Positions 24,430 to 34,645 of a stretch of 64,000 nt of DNA are shown here, one piece after another (the stretch's first letter is position 1; each line of letters starts with the position of its first letter). Under the pieces are notes generated by a model, which saw nothing but the letters and a program-made list of their open reading frames with translations, was not told the DNA's origin and searched no databases. Made by a program: the position numbers and the translations under genes. Source of the DNA: Calliphora vicina (lineage: Eukaryota > Arthropoda > Insecta > Diptera > Calliphoridae); contig NC_088784.1 of assembly GCF_958450345.1 (NCBI RefSeq), forward strand, positions 92,743,947 to 92,807,946, in the 5' to 3' direction.

Positions 24430-25935
24430 CTGAACCTCAAAAGTGAGTATTAAAATCGAAAAAGTCGGCTGACAAATGGCTGAGATATGAGGAAATAAAC
24501 CAGGACAACCTCTATTTTTAATCTATTTGTATCTATATCTGGATTTTATGTCATTAATATAGACAATATGAATATTTAATGATAGATAGTAACGTCGCAC
24601 AGTGGCGCCCGTAAAACAAGTGAGATTGCAAAAATCAAAATTTCATGTGTCCCTAAAAAAATATTGAATAAACCACTTTTACAGTAAATTGTTCAACGAT
24701 TTCAAAAATGCTACTCTTTATTACAATCAGATTTTTGGTTCAGAAGATAAGCCCTTCAAAGTTGACTGATTTTCAGTTTTCAAAAAAACAGAAAATTTTT
24801 AGGTATTTTGGTCCGCTTTCAGATACAATATATCGAAAACTATGTAACTGATCGTCATAACTTTTGATTCTTTTGATAGATATATTTATTAAGAAAAGAA
24901 TAAACAAAAATTGTACTGTTTGCTTTGTATTTGTCCAGGTAAATCGATATTTACCAACTATCCATTTTTTCAATATTTCTCAACTTTGTAGGAAAATAAA
25001 AAAACTATCAATTTCTATATTTGCCATATTTTCAAAATAAGTTCTTTGATTACTCCTTCACCTAAGCAAAAATTCCCAGCTGCCCGTTCTTGCCCCATTT
25101 TTTGCTAGAGGTAAAATTTTGAAAAAAGACATGGTCCCAAACGATATTTACCAACTATAAATTTGTTCAATATTTCTCAACTTTGATGGAAAATCAAAAA
25201 ACTATTAATTTCTATATTTGCCATATTTTCAAAATAAGTACTTTGATTATTCCTTTACATAATGCAAAAATTTCCAGCTGCCCGATTTTTTGCTAGAGGT
25301 AAAATTTTTAAAAATGACATGGTTTCAAAAATGACATATGACCGTAAAAAACCAACCAACATTTTTTTTTTTTCAAAAAAATTTTTTTTTAATCTTTTCT
25401 GGAATAATTTTAAATCATAAAAAATTAAAAATTTTTAAAAAATATTTTATTTTACTTCCCATAAAATTGATTTTTTCCACAAATTTCAACTTTGCTAACC
25501 CATAAGTAGGCACCTGAAAGGCGCCAAACACTCATTTCATAGGCTGATCAATTATCTATTATTTTTTTTTTTTTAATTGTTTTGATTATCTCATTTGGTT
25601 CAAAAGTTATGATTTTTGCAACGAAAAACTCAAATAGTGCCACTGTGCGTCGTATATAAAGCCATAGTAAGTCGGAACTACAATAAGTAAAAATCGGTAA
25701 AAATGTTTTTTAACCCGATTTTTTTAGTAAAAAATTTTTTTTGTCATAAAATTTGTTTAAAAAATAAATTTTCCAATTTTTTTTTTATTAAAAAAAAAAA
25801 TAAAAAATATGTTTGCCTTACAATTTTTTTAACTAAAAAATAAAAAAAAGAAGTGTTTGAAAAAATTTTTTTTTTTAAATTTTATTAATTTAGTAAATGG
25901 ATTATAAGATTCGGCAAAGCTTGGTTTTTATAGTT
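24430..25935 (+). mobile_element. HINE-A copy, split by a Transib-like element
   Basis: 5'-truncated copy whose core is interrupted at 24598-25647. It resumes at TCGTATATAAAGCC and ends near AAGATTCGGCAAAGCTTGG, with a damaged hairpin. The preceding 60 bp (24370-24430) repeats the flank of the previous HINE-A, so the two sit in a partial tandem duplication. Confidence 0.75.
24598..25647. mobile_element. Transib-like nonautonomous element, 1050 bp
   Basis: Ends are CACAGTGGCGCC and complement of CACAGTGGCACT, flanked by the 5-bp GC-rich direct repeat CGTCG (24593-24597 and 25648-25652). Transib elements start with CAC and make 5-bp GC-rich duplications, so superfamily placement is reasonable. 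Inside is a tandem duplication of about 190 bp (about 24945-25138 and 25139-25325). No transposase frame. Confidence 0.75.
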
Positions 25936-26277
25936 AGCGAGTTATAGTTATTTGAAAATAATAATCTTAACATAACTTGGACTGTTTTTTTGAGAATATT
26001 GAACAGTTTTAACGACTGAGTTTGTAAAAATTTATGTTGATTAAACAATATAGTTATTATTTGGACAAAAGAAGTTTCAAGGCAATTTTAAAATTTAAAG
26101 AGATTTGAATTTTCACATTTTCTCAGCAGATAAACTAGATATATTGCTGAAACTTTAAAGATTAAAATTTATTAATAAGGACTTCTTTGGGACCTATCAA
26201 ATTTAACGTATTTTTTAAAACATTTTTTAATTAAGTCTAAGTTTTCTAAAACTCCAAATCATGGACAACAGCATTAG

Positions 26278-26640
26278 GAATTTTGTAACATATCGAGAAA
26301 CGTATATAAACTCTGGGTCCTTGTAAAATATTACGACGATCTAGTTATGTCCGTCCGTCTGTTGAAAAAAAGATAGCACTCAAACTAAAGGAGCTGGCTG
26401 AAATCTTTCACAAATACTCTCTTTTGATAAGATCTGTTTGGCATTGAAAATCGACCCCATACGAATGTCCCCCGGAATATTGTTTGAGTATTCATAAATA
26501 TGTTGATTAGGAAGCAACCCTGATAAAATTATGCACAAATTAGTTCTGAGTACTCTGAAATTATACTGTATTAGAAAAATATTTTATTGTCACATATTGA
26601 TGGATCTGGTGCTAATTAATTCTTAGGGCACTGCTACACG
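26278..26640 (+). mobile_element. Third HINE-like family, copy 2
   Basis: CTCTGGGTCCTTGTAA, ATGTCCGTCCGTCTGTTGAA, TGTTTGAGTATTCATAAATAT and GTTCTGAGTACTCTGAAAT match the body at 8125-8600. Truncated at both ends. Confidence 0.55.
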
Positions 26641-26700
26641 TTCAATATATATAGACCGCTATCCAGTATCGCGATATTTATTGAACGTGTAGCAGTGCCC
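26626..26700. mobile_element. 75-bp palindromic mini-MITE, Harbinger-like
   Basis: Flanked by TTA on both sides (26623-26625, 26701-26703). Arms GGGCACTGCTACACGTTCAA are perfect inverted repeats around a 35-bp spacer. A TTA/TAA target and GGG ends fit PIF/Harbinger, but the element is too small to place firmly. Confidence 0.6.
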
Positions 26701-27703
26701 TTACGTTATCACAACCTAAAAAGGATTACTCTCAGTGTTACAAAGAGTACCTTCCACATGTAAAATTTTTAAACACCTGTCATTTGTTTGCAATCCGATT
26801 TCAAAGATTTTTATATGGTTGGAAAGGGCGTGGGTAGGTCTTGAAAAAACATGCTTGCATATACTATTTATCTTTTATAATTTCTGAGTTGTATGCATTT
26901 CAAAATTGAAATTTTAAAATGTTTTCATACCGTGGTCCGTTTTTTTACAAAAATTTAGGGCGTAATTTTGGACCGAATGGAGTCGAATTTTTTATCATAG
27001 TTAGACAACTAAATTACCAATAATATACAAAAGATCAGAGAAATATCAATTATGGATCCAAAAATAAACGATTTTCAATTTAAAAATTCCAAAAATAGTA
27101 GATTTTTGCTGTTTTTGGGAGAAAATATGATTTAACTGTTTTTTTATTCTAAACTTTCTTTAAGAACATATAACAATTTTATGTTTTTCTGTAAGGTATC
27201 TTTACGGAGAACATTTTGGTATAAAAAAAACATATCCTATTTTTCGAATATGTCGTTCATATGCCCTTCAGAATTTTACCTATTTTGTTTTAATCAAAAT
27301 TTTAAACTTGGGCCACATGTTCTAAAATCTTAAAGTAGGAATCAGAAAACCGAAAGCAGCATTGGAAATCTTGATGTGTTCCCTATTTAGCCCCTACGAA
27401 TTTTCCCAGCCGCGAAGGAAAAGTAAACCATATAGGCAAAATTATAAAAAATACAATTTTTGGAATAAATTTTCTTAATATTTTATTCAACAACAAGTCA
27501 ATGATTCTGACATCTTATATTAAATATGAAAAAGTGCAATATTTTTGAAGAACGGAGATTTAAAGTGGCATATTTTAGAATTTTATATCGATCGGAACAG
27601 CCGTTTATAAATGCCATCTAGAAATAGTTGATAAAATAACACTGTTTTTCATTACATTTTTCACAACATCTTCTTAAAAATAACCACTAAAACACAATAA
27701 AGT

Positions 27704-27713
27704 TTTATTTATT
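27704..27713 (-). terminator. Poly(A) signals of IR copy 2
   Basis: Overlapping AATAAA hexamers on the minus strand about 20-30 nt past the stop codon, in the homologous position to those of copy 1. Confidence 0.5.
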
Positions 27714-27732
27714 TTCTTTATTAAGCATTTTC

Positions 27733-29469
27733 TTATTTTATCAAACGTTCCACCACAAAACACACAAATCCCATCATCAAACCAATTAGCCATATAACAA
27801 AACCATACTGAAAATGTTCCAAGGTAAGAGAAGGACTTATTTCTTCATCCCTGAAAAACTGTATATCGCCACTAACAATGCCATCCCACAGACTATCAAA
27901 TATCAATTTATTCACTATACCACTCTCCTTGATATACAGCAAGTAGCGATTGAAATGATCTAAAACCGGCAAACGATGGGCCACAGTAATGTAAAATGTA
28001 TGACCATACAAACCTTCGTCCAATATCTTGGCTAAGGGATTCTTTAAAAATCGCTGCTGTAGCAAATAGTATTGGCAAACGTCGTCAAATGCAGTGAACA
28101 TATTCAAATGAACATTTAAATGCTTGCGATTGTAGTACATGTTGGAGTTATTGCCTGTGTAAAATCGTGGATAAATAATGGCTGGCAAATCCGTTTGTTT
28201 GTAAAACTCGACATCCAAGGTAAATTCATGGATAAAGAGATTTGTTTTGCCGACATCTTCTAGAGTTCTTAGTTCAGGTTCAAAGAGCCTGGTTACTAAC
28301 AAACTGGATAAACTGCAGTTGTAAAAATTGTCCAGCAGCAAAGTTGCCAACAGATTTAAAAGCACCACCAGAACATAAAATAAGTTGCTGCCATTTCGTA
28401 CATCACTGTATAGTAAATCTTTAACAATCTGTAGCTTATTGAATAAATCACTTTGCTGACATCCTTTACGATTCCTGCTGTTGTTACAGTAATTTAAACA
28501 AAATATAACTAAAGCTATAATAATCATAATAAGCCATACCTCTATTTTAAAGGATTTCGTCAAATATAGACTTTTGGATATTTCCTGGGAAGCGGGTACG
28601 ATTAAATTACGATACGATATCCACAATGAATCACTGGCCATATAGAAATCATCTTCAAATATGATATTGGCTATGAAATGAAAACCATGATTTATTAAAA
28701 TATTCTTAACTTTCGTTAAGGTCATATTTTCTGACCACATATCAAATTCATAGATATTCATGGTGCCATTATGATGAAGTATAAATAATTCGACGATTTT
28801 AAAGAATGAACCGCTGCGCAATAATTTGCCCCAACCATCTGTGTAGCTAAAAAGTCGAGGAGCAAATTCTGTGAAAGGTAAAATCCAGGCATAGTGATGG
28901 AAATTTCTCAAATATGATCTCTCAGCAAACATGGAGAAATTCTGTAATTCTAAAGTCTTAATGTGAGGAAAAGGTTTGTAGGTGAATAATTTGTTTTGAT
29001 GCCACAGTATGACATTAACAAAACCTTTTTGCCAGCACTGTTGAAAAATTGCTTCCAAAAAACTTAAGTTGTCGGACTTAAAATTCCATATTATCAATAT
29101 ATGTGACAAATGTAGTTTCCATAATAATTTATCCATTAATTCAAATGATTCTTTAAAGTTACCGTTGAATAAATAAACCACTGTTAGAGAGTAACCATTT
29201 GTAAATTCACGAATTGCCTTGATATCGGTTTTCAAATCGTTTATCACTATCTTGGATGTTTCAGTAACATGCAGCATTTCCAGATATTCTTGTTCGTATT
29301 TCTTTGAATTAATTTTTATGAAAATATTTAAGTTAAATTTATAGTCTCGATTAAACAGCAGCAGAGCTTCCTTAGCTGAGTACATTTCCGACTGTATTCT
29401 TGCGAAGTTAAGCATTAGTAGAAAAGGCTTCAAGCTTATTAGAACAACAGGAAATGTTAATACCTTCAT
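27733..29469 (-). CDS. Divergent ionotropic receptor (IR), copy 2
   Basis: Single-exon 578-aa paralogue of the receptor at 20048-21760, same strand, about 6 kb away. It has an eight-residue insertion in the signal peptide (ISLKPFLL after MKVLTFPVVL). The transmembrane layout matches copy 1 shifted by eight residues, with FYNCSLSSLL at the gating-motif position. Conservation is uneven: the block WQKGFV to ILPFTEF (about 57 residues) is identical in both copies and the last 100 residues are nearly so, whereas the region from about residue 225 to 430, covering M1, the cytoplasmic loop, M2 and the start of S2, differs at many sites. Both frames are fully open, so both genes are probably functional. 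Family assignment is firm; ligand and expression are unknown. Confidence 0.9.
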   Translation of the reverse strand: MKVLTFPVVLISLKPFLLMLNFARIQSEMYSAKEALLLFNRDYKFNLNIFIKINSKKYEQEYLEMLHVTETSKIVINDLKTDIKAIREFTNGYSLTVVYLFNGNFKESFELMDKLLWKLHLSHILIIWNFKSDNLSFLEAIFQQCWQKGFVNVILWHQNKLFTYKPFPHIKTLELQNFSMFAERSYLRNFHHYAWILPFTEFAPRLFSYTDGWGKLLRSGSFFKIVELFILHHNGTMNIYEFDMWSENMTLTKVKNILINHGFHFIANIIFEDDFYMASDSLWISYRNLIVPASQEISKSLYLTKSFKIEVWLIMIIIALVIFCLNYCNNSRNRKGCQQSDLFNKLQIVKDLLYSDVRNGSNLFYVLVVLLNLLATLLLDNFYNCSLSSLLVTRLFEPELRTLEDVGKTNLFIHEFTLDVEFYKQTDLPAIIYPRFYTGNNSNMYYNRKHLNVHLNMFTAFDDVCQYYLLQQRFLKNPLAKILDEGLYGHTFYITVAHRLPVLDHFNRYLLYIKESGIVNKLIFDSLWDGIVSGDIQFFRDEEISPSLTLEHFQYGFVIWLIGLMMGFVCFVVERLIK

Positions 29470-29482
29470 TGTTTATGGAAAA

Positions 29483-29520
29483 CTGTTAAGCCTTAAGGAA
29501 ATATATCCTTTTTATATATC
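29483..29520 (-). promoter_or_regulatory. Core promoter of IR copy 2 (TATA box)
   Basis: TATATAAAA on the minus strand at 29510-29518, 41-49 nt upstream of the ATG. It is preceded by the same CTAGCAG-like stretch as copy 1. Conservation of box and spacing between otherwise drifting flanks supports function. Confidence 0.6.
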
Positions 29521-29995
29521 CTGCTAGCTTAATTCTCATTTAAAATGAATCGAGCAGTAAAATGAAGTAATATTTTTAGTAAAGGATTATCTATGCAGTT
29601 AAATAGCCACTTAGATCGAAATAAATTTCATAAATTATTAATAAATTATAGTCCTTTTTATTTATTACTACTTAAGGCTTTTAATATAATGAAATAGTTG
29701 GGATTAAGTTATTACTAAATTATAATAAATTTGATTTTAATTTGTAATTCATCAAATTATCTTACAATTTCTTTTTGATACAAGCTAGACATTGCAAAGT
29801 AAAACTATAAATTTGCAACACTGCATATTTTGGCAATAAATCGCCATTTCTAGCTGTCTATTCTGAAAGTCATGAAATTTCACAGAGGAGTATTCATGTG
29901 AAGGTTTTGACGATGGTGTCCTTAGGATCACGATAACAAAATAAAGCCATTTAATGTGTTTCATCCAATGCCAAATATATTCTTTATGCTCTTGT

Positions 29996-30222
29996 TATAC
30001 CCTTCACCATGAGTATCATGTTTGTAATTTCCACATTTTTCTTTTGATAAGTATATATATTCTGGATCGTTATAGTTAACGAAGTCGATATAGCCATGCC
30101 CATTCTGTCCGTCTGTATGTTTAAATCAACTTTCCCGAAATAAATTACAAATAACTAACATACATTTGTTATTTGCCTACAAATGACTGAGGTATAAGGA
30201 AAAAATCAGGACATCCTCTATT
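29996..30222 (+). mobile_element. HINE-A 5' fragment
   Basis: Starts TATACCCTTCACCATGAG, then GTTTGTAATTTCC, TATATATTCTGGATCG and GTCCGTCTGTATG. It is cut at 30223 by HINE-B. Orthologous, by duplication, to the copy at 22612. Confidence 0.8.
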
Positions 30223-30956
30223 TATACCCTACACCTAATGCGTTTGTGCAGATGTTTGTAACGCCCAAAAATATTAGTCTAACACCCACCATAAAGTATA
30301 CTGGTCGACTTAGAATCACTTTCTGAGTCGATTAAACGATGTCCGTCCGTCCGTCCGTCTGGTCGGCTGGCTGGCTGTCCATGTAAACCTTGTGCGCAAA
30401 GTACAGGTCGCAATTTTGAAAGTATTTCGATAAAATTTGGTACATATAATTTTTTCGGCCCAAGAACCAAGCCTATTGAAACTGGCTGAAATCGGTCCAT
30501 TATTTCACCTAGCCCCCATACAAATGTCCTCCCGAAATTGGTCTTTATCGGTCATAAATGTTTAATTTATATAAGTTTCTCCACAAATTTCGCTCCAAAT
30601 AAGTTTTATATATAAAATATTCATGTCACCAAATTTTGTTACGATCGGTCCATAATTAGTCATAGCTCCCATATAGATCCGCTTCCAAAAATCACTTTAA
30701 CGTACATAAATCTCTTAAAAATGTTGGTATACATACACAATTCACCATAAATAACTTTCATATAGACATAAATCACAGGACCTAATTTTATGGTGATCGG
30801 TCTAAAATTGGTCATAGCTCCCATATAAGGCCCACTTCCGAAAATCACTCAAAAATATAAATTATTGAAATTTTAAAAGAAAAATGTTTTTGCTCTTTTA
30901 CTTAGTGTAGGGTATTATATGGTCGGGCTTGACCGACCATACTTCCTTACTTGTTT
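30223..30956 (+). mobile_element. HINE-B copy 3, full length
   Basis: Starts TATACCCTACACC, has (GTCC)n GTCTGG near 30340, and ends GTGTAGGGTATTATATGG, palindrome GGTCGGGCTTGACCGACC and ATACTTCCTTACTTGTTT. The subterminal TACCCTACAC / GTGTAGGGTA pair is clear. Confidence 0.85.
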
Positions 30957-32278
30957 AAAATTAGATTAAACATAATTTGTATGCCGTCAAAACAATTATT
31001 TTGTTTAAAAACAATTGTAATTCATCTATTAAACACAAATGACCAATATTTTTTGCCTTGGCAAAATATTTAAAATTATTTTTTTTTTTGTTAAAAATTT
31101 TTGAAATCATTATCATCATAAAAATGATTTAATTTCTGATGATTGCAACGCTTAGTTGCACCTTAATTTGTGGTTTATTATTTACAATTTCTTGTAACAC
31201 GTCTTTGTTGAATATTTTGTTTTTTTCTTAGTGGCAGAGTCAGTTGTACATCATGATTATTTATTCGGTTAGTGGGTGTTAGTTTTAGAGGACTCTGCCA
31301 TCACTTCGCATTTGTAATCTTACATTGCAATGGGTTGAGTGTGTCTGGAAGTGAGGCAAAAGCTGTTGCAATTTGAATTTAAATTTTGAAAAAAGTTTGC
31401 TAGTTTTTTTCACCATTAAATTGTTGTATCATTGAGACGTTGATTTGTTAAAGATTTGTTTATGTTTGTTGTGTGTTGCTGGTAATTATTTATTAGTTGC
31501 TTGTTGTTATTTGTTGTTAATGATGTTTTTGTGGGGTCTGACATGGTGATGAATTGTAATTAAGTAGAGCAGAAATTTTCAATGTTTCTATAGGGTCTAG
31601 GCAAAAAATAAAAAAGAAGCAAGAAAAACCAAAACAAAAACACATTAATGTATAAATAATATTGCATTAGTTTTGCAAAAGACATAAACATTTGAAAGAG
31701 TTTGGAAATTTAACAAAAAAAAACTATTGCTTAAATTATAGTTTCAAACATTAATTAGCATACTAATAAGGGGGAGGAAAATTAACTAAACTATTGAATC
31801 TGGAACGCAGACTTAAATAAATGGAGAACATCAATAAATTTGATGTGCGAAATATTCAACTATCAATTATTCGGGAGGGAAATATTTATTATTCTATGTT
31901 TGTAATAATGAAGAAGGAATTTTAGTAAAGTTGTAAAGATAATCGATTTAATTCCTTACTATTTTTGGCAGTTAAATGCATTATGCCTTTCAGAAAACTA
32001 TATTAAATTATAATAAAAATAATAATTCATTATCAAGGCCTACTGAGCGATATTTAAAATCTCAAAAGCCTACTATATATTGTAAAAATATTTTATATTT
32101 CTTTTGTTTAAGGTAAACTTAATACATTTTACAATAAATAAAACTTCATTACAAATATCTATATGAATTAATTAACCCATTTATCAATGAAAGTTATTGA
32201 AATTACAATTTCAAATCAATACATACTTATGGTAATTAGTTATAAAATATGAATTTTTAATACAATATTTTGTTTATA
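30957..32278. other. Noncoding DNA, partly TG-rich
   Basis: 31140-31560 is TG-rich and free of recognised repeats, unlike its surroundings. It contains TGGCAGAGTC (31233) paired with GACTCTGCCA (31291). It may be intronic or regulatory DNA of the gene starting at 43152; no direct evidence. Confidence 0.3.
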
Positions 32279-33909
32279 AAGGGTGTTTTTTTAAGCCCGA
32301 TATAATTCGAAAAAGTAAATTTAAATAAACAAATTTCTTTTATTCGATATATCAATAATAACAGACACCATGGCTGTAATTGACGAAACGCACAGTCTGT
32401 TAAATTTTGGTCCACTCTTTCGAGTATTGATGGACGTATGCTACGAACAACATGAACAATATTGGCCTCCAATTCGTCAATTTTTGCTGCTATATCAGCA
32501 TAAACCAGTGACTTCACATGATCCCACAGCAAATAATTCAGGGGTTTCAAATCGCAAGACCTTGGAGCCCAATTGACAGACCCATTTCTCGAAATCAACA
32601 ACTTTTGTTTAAATGAATCGATTTTAGCTGTTGACGGTTGCATGTAGCGCCATCGTGTTGAAACAACATCCCTCGCCCGGATCAATGTTAACCATATTTT
32701 CAAACAAAAGATCACTGATCATGGTGCGGTAGGGAACTCTATTACCTGCAACGCGAGCTTCGGCCTTATTATACCCTTCACCATGAGTGGCAAGGGTATA
32801 TATAAGTTTGTCATTCCGTTTGTAATTTCTACATTTTTTATATGCGATACCACAAAGTAAATACATTCTGGATCGTTATAGATAGCGGTTCGATATAGCC
32901 ATGTCCGCCAGTATGTACCTTCAGTAGCCCACAAAAAACTTACAATCATGATTGAGACTTCAATGTATCGGGAATTCTCCCGGCATGGTTGCTATTTAAA
33001 ATCGAAATCGAATCGGCCCCCAAATGGGTGAGATATAAGGAAAAACCCGGACAGTCTCGATTTTTGGCCTATTTTTATCTATATTTGGATTACTAAGTCA
33101 TTAATATAGACAATATGGATATCTAATGATAGATATTTCAAAGCCCATTGCAATGATGTATATAAGTAAGTTGGACCTACAATGGGTCAAAATCGAGAAA
33201 AATGTTTTTTAACCCGAATTTTTTTCACCAAAAAATTTGTATGTTAAAAATTTCTTTAAAAAATTTGGAAACAATTTTAAAAAAAATTGGATAAAATTTT
33301 TTAAAAAAAAAATTAAAAAACTATTTTTTTGAAAAAAAAATTCAAATTTTGTTTACCTAAAAATATTTAAAATTAGTATTTTACAGTATAATTTGGTAAA
33401 GCTATATAAGATTTGGCACATCCTAACATATCTCTCTTACTTGTGTTTTATTCGAAAGATCAATAACATGGAACTAACATTTGAAAATGATTTTTAGAGC
33501 AATGTCGGCCTCTATGGCACAAATTTTTGCTGGCTTATCAGCATAAACCAGTATCCCCGCATAACATAATCCAGAGGGGTCTAATCGGACGACTTTTCTC
33601 GAAATCAAGTTATCGCTAAACTTGAAACCATATTTTGCCCGGATCAATTTCATCCATATTATCAAACAAAAAGTCAGTGATCATGGTGGTGCCCGATGAT
33701 GGCTCTGCATTGTATGCATTTTTCTGGATGTAATGGAATCTGTAGGCTCTGCTGTGGATTTACTCTCACTCCATATGCGGTAATTTTGTTTATTAACAAA
33801 ATCGTTAAGCCAAAAATACTAATAATTAAAATGTCAAGTCCAGTATGTTATTTAGCTCGTTTTACAGTTAACCCTTTCGCAAGTTCTGTTGGGCTTAAAA
33901 AACACCCTT
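32279..33909 (-). mobile_element. IS630/Tc1-mariner element with internal HINE-A
   Basis: Ends AAGGGTGTTTTTTTAAGCCC and complement of AAGGGTGTTTTTTAAGCCC, flanked by TA (32277-32278, 33910-33911). Minus-strand remnants include RSCDLKPLNYLLWDHVKSLV and YADIAAKIDELEANI (32600-32370), typical of the insect transposases with a CDLTPLDYFLWG motif. The part after the HINE-A (33450-33780) repeats the same protein region plus VNKQNYRIW upstream, so two partial copies are fused. Confidence 0.7.
32770..33450 (+). mobile_element. HINE-A copy inside the IS630-type element
   Basis: Starts TATACCCTTCACCATGAG, includes ATATAGCCATGTCCGCC, and ends with degraded hairpin ATTTGGCACATCCTAACAT and CTCTCTTACTTG. 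Both boundaries abut transposase-derived sequence. Confidence 0.8.
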
Positions 33910-33998
33910 TACTAAAGTCTGTTACAAATAATATGTTTATTTAACTCAAATGCCTAAAATAAGTATTTAATTTATTTTTTTTTTCTTTTCTTTTGCAG

Positions 33999-34052
33999 AT
34001 TTTATAAATAGCGAATTATTTTTATTGTTTGCATTGTTTCCATTATTTTATG
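33999..34052 (+). other. Candidate 54-bp noncoding 5' exon
   Basis: An unusually good acceptor (a long T/C tract ending TTTTGCAG at 33998) is followed 54 nt later by a near-consensus donor, ATG|GTAAGT. The 54 bases have no long reading frame. It could be a 5' UTR exon of the gene starting at 43152, across a 9-kb intron. Splice-site appearance is the only evidence. Confidence 0.3.
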
Positions 34053-34484
34053 GTAAGTTTCTTTATTTTCGTATTTATTTATTTTACATATTTTGCATAC
34101 ACACAATTACTTTAAATTTCAATGTCATCGTACAGTAACAACAATATTTATTAAAAAAAAATAATTATTAATGAAAATACTAGCCTACACACAAATTTGA
34201 ATTACATAATCTTATTTTCTTTTGATTTGAATTATTTTATCATTCACTACATAATCCCCTATATCATACAATTTAATTGAAATTTATAATTAAAAAAACT
34301 TACTTTTTTCTATTTTGATCGGTTTAAAATTATGTTTTAATTACAAAAATATTTCAAGTCACTCTTTCTACATTTAATCCTATTAACCTTGAAAGTGTTA
34401 GTTGTTAACAATTAAACGTTATTTTGATTGATTGGATTTAAGAGTCGCAAACGGACATTTGTTGGTAATTTTTAAGCTCTACTT

Positions 34485-34645
34485 ATTAGTAAAAAAAAAA
34501 TTGTATTGGATGTATGACATAAGAATGCGGCAATTTGAAACATTTGTACAACTTAAATTTATTCAAAGTATTGGCCATTGTTAGGTATGACCTTTTCCCA
34601 TCTTTCTGGCAACATATGGAAAAGAACTGCTCATCTTTTGAAAAT
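34485..34645 (-). pseudogene. mariner transposase C-terminal fragment
   Basis: The minus-strand frame reads ICCQKDGKRSYLTMANTLNK, a decayed version of the LPERW-KVI--NGQYF end of mariner transposase. Matching DNA (GACCTTTT-CCATCTTTCTGGC) recurs at 38525-38550. Confidence 0.55.

Larger units (their letters stand above)
25936..27609. other. Inter-IR spacer with old repeats
   Basis: Besides the HINE-like piece and 75-bp palindrome listed separately, 26720-27600 is a decayed dispersed repeat with similarity to 9480-10100 and 16900-17010. No gene. Confidence 0.4.
27610..30222. repeat. Segmental duplication unit 2 (IR copy 2 plus flanks)
   Basis: Partner of 19921-22830. The upstream flank includes the same HINE-A insertion (from 29996), showing that this repeat was in place before the duplication. 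The right end is cut by a HINE-B insertion at 30223. Confidence 0.85.

Noticed and set aside
30660..30848. 62-codon frame beginning MIFGSGPYMGAM (also at 49238-49426)
   Set aside because: It lies within HINE-B copies and recurs only because the repeat is conserved; no evidence of coding constraint.
31228..31305. Possible miRNA hairpin (TGGCAGAGTC with GACTCTGCCA)
   Set aside because: Only about ten paired bases around a loop of about 50 nt, too short for a pre-miRNA stem.
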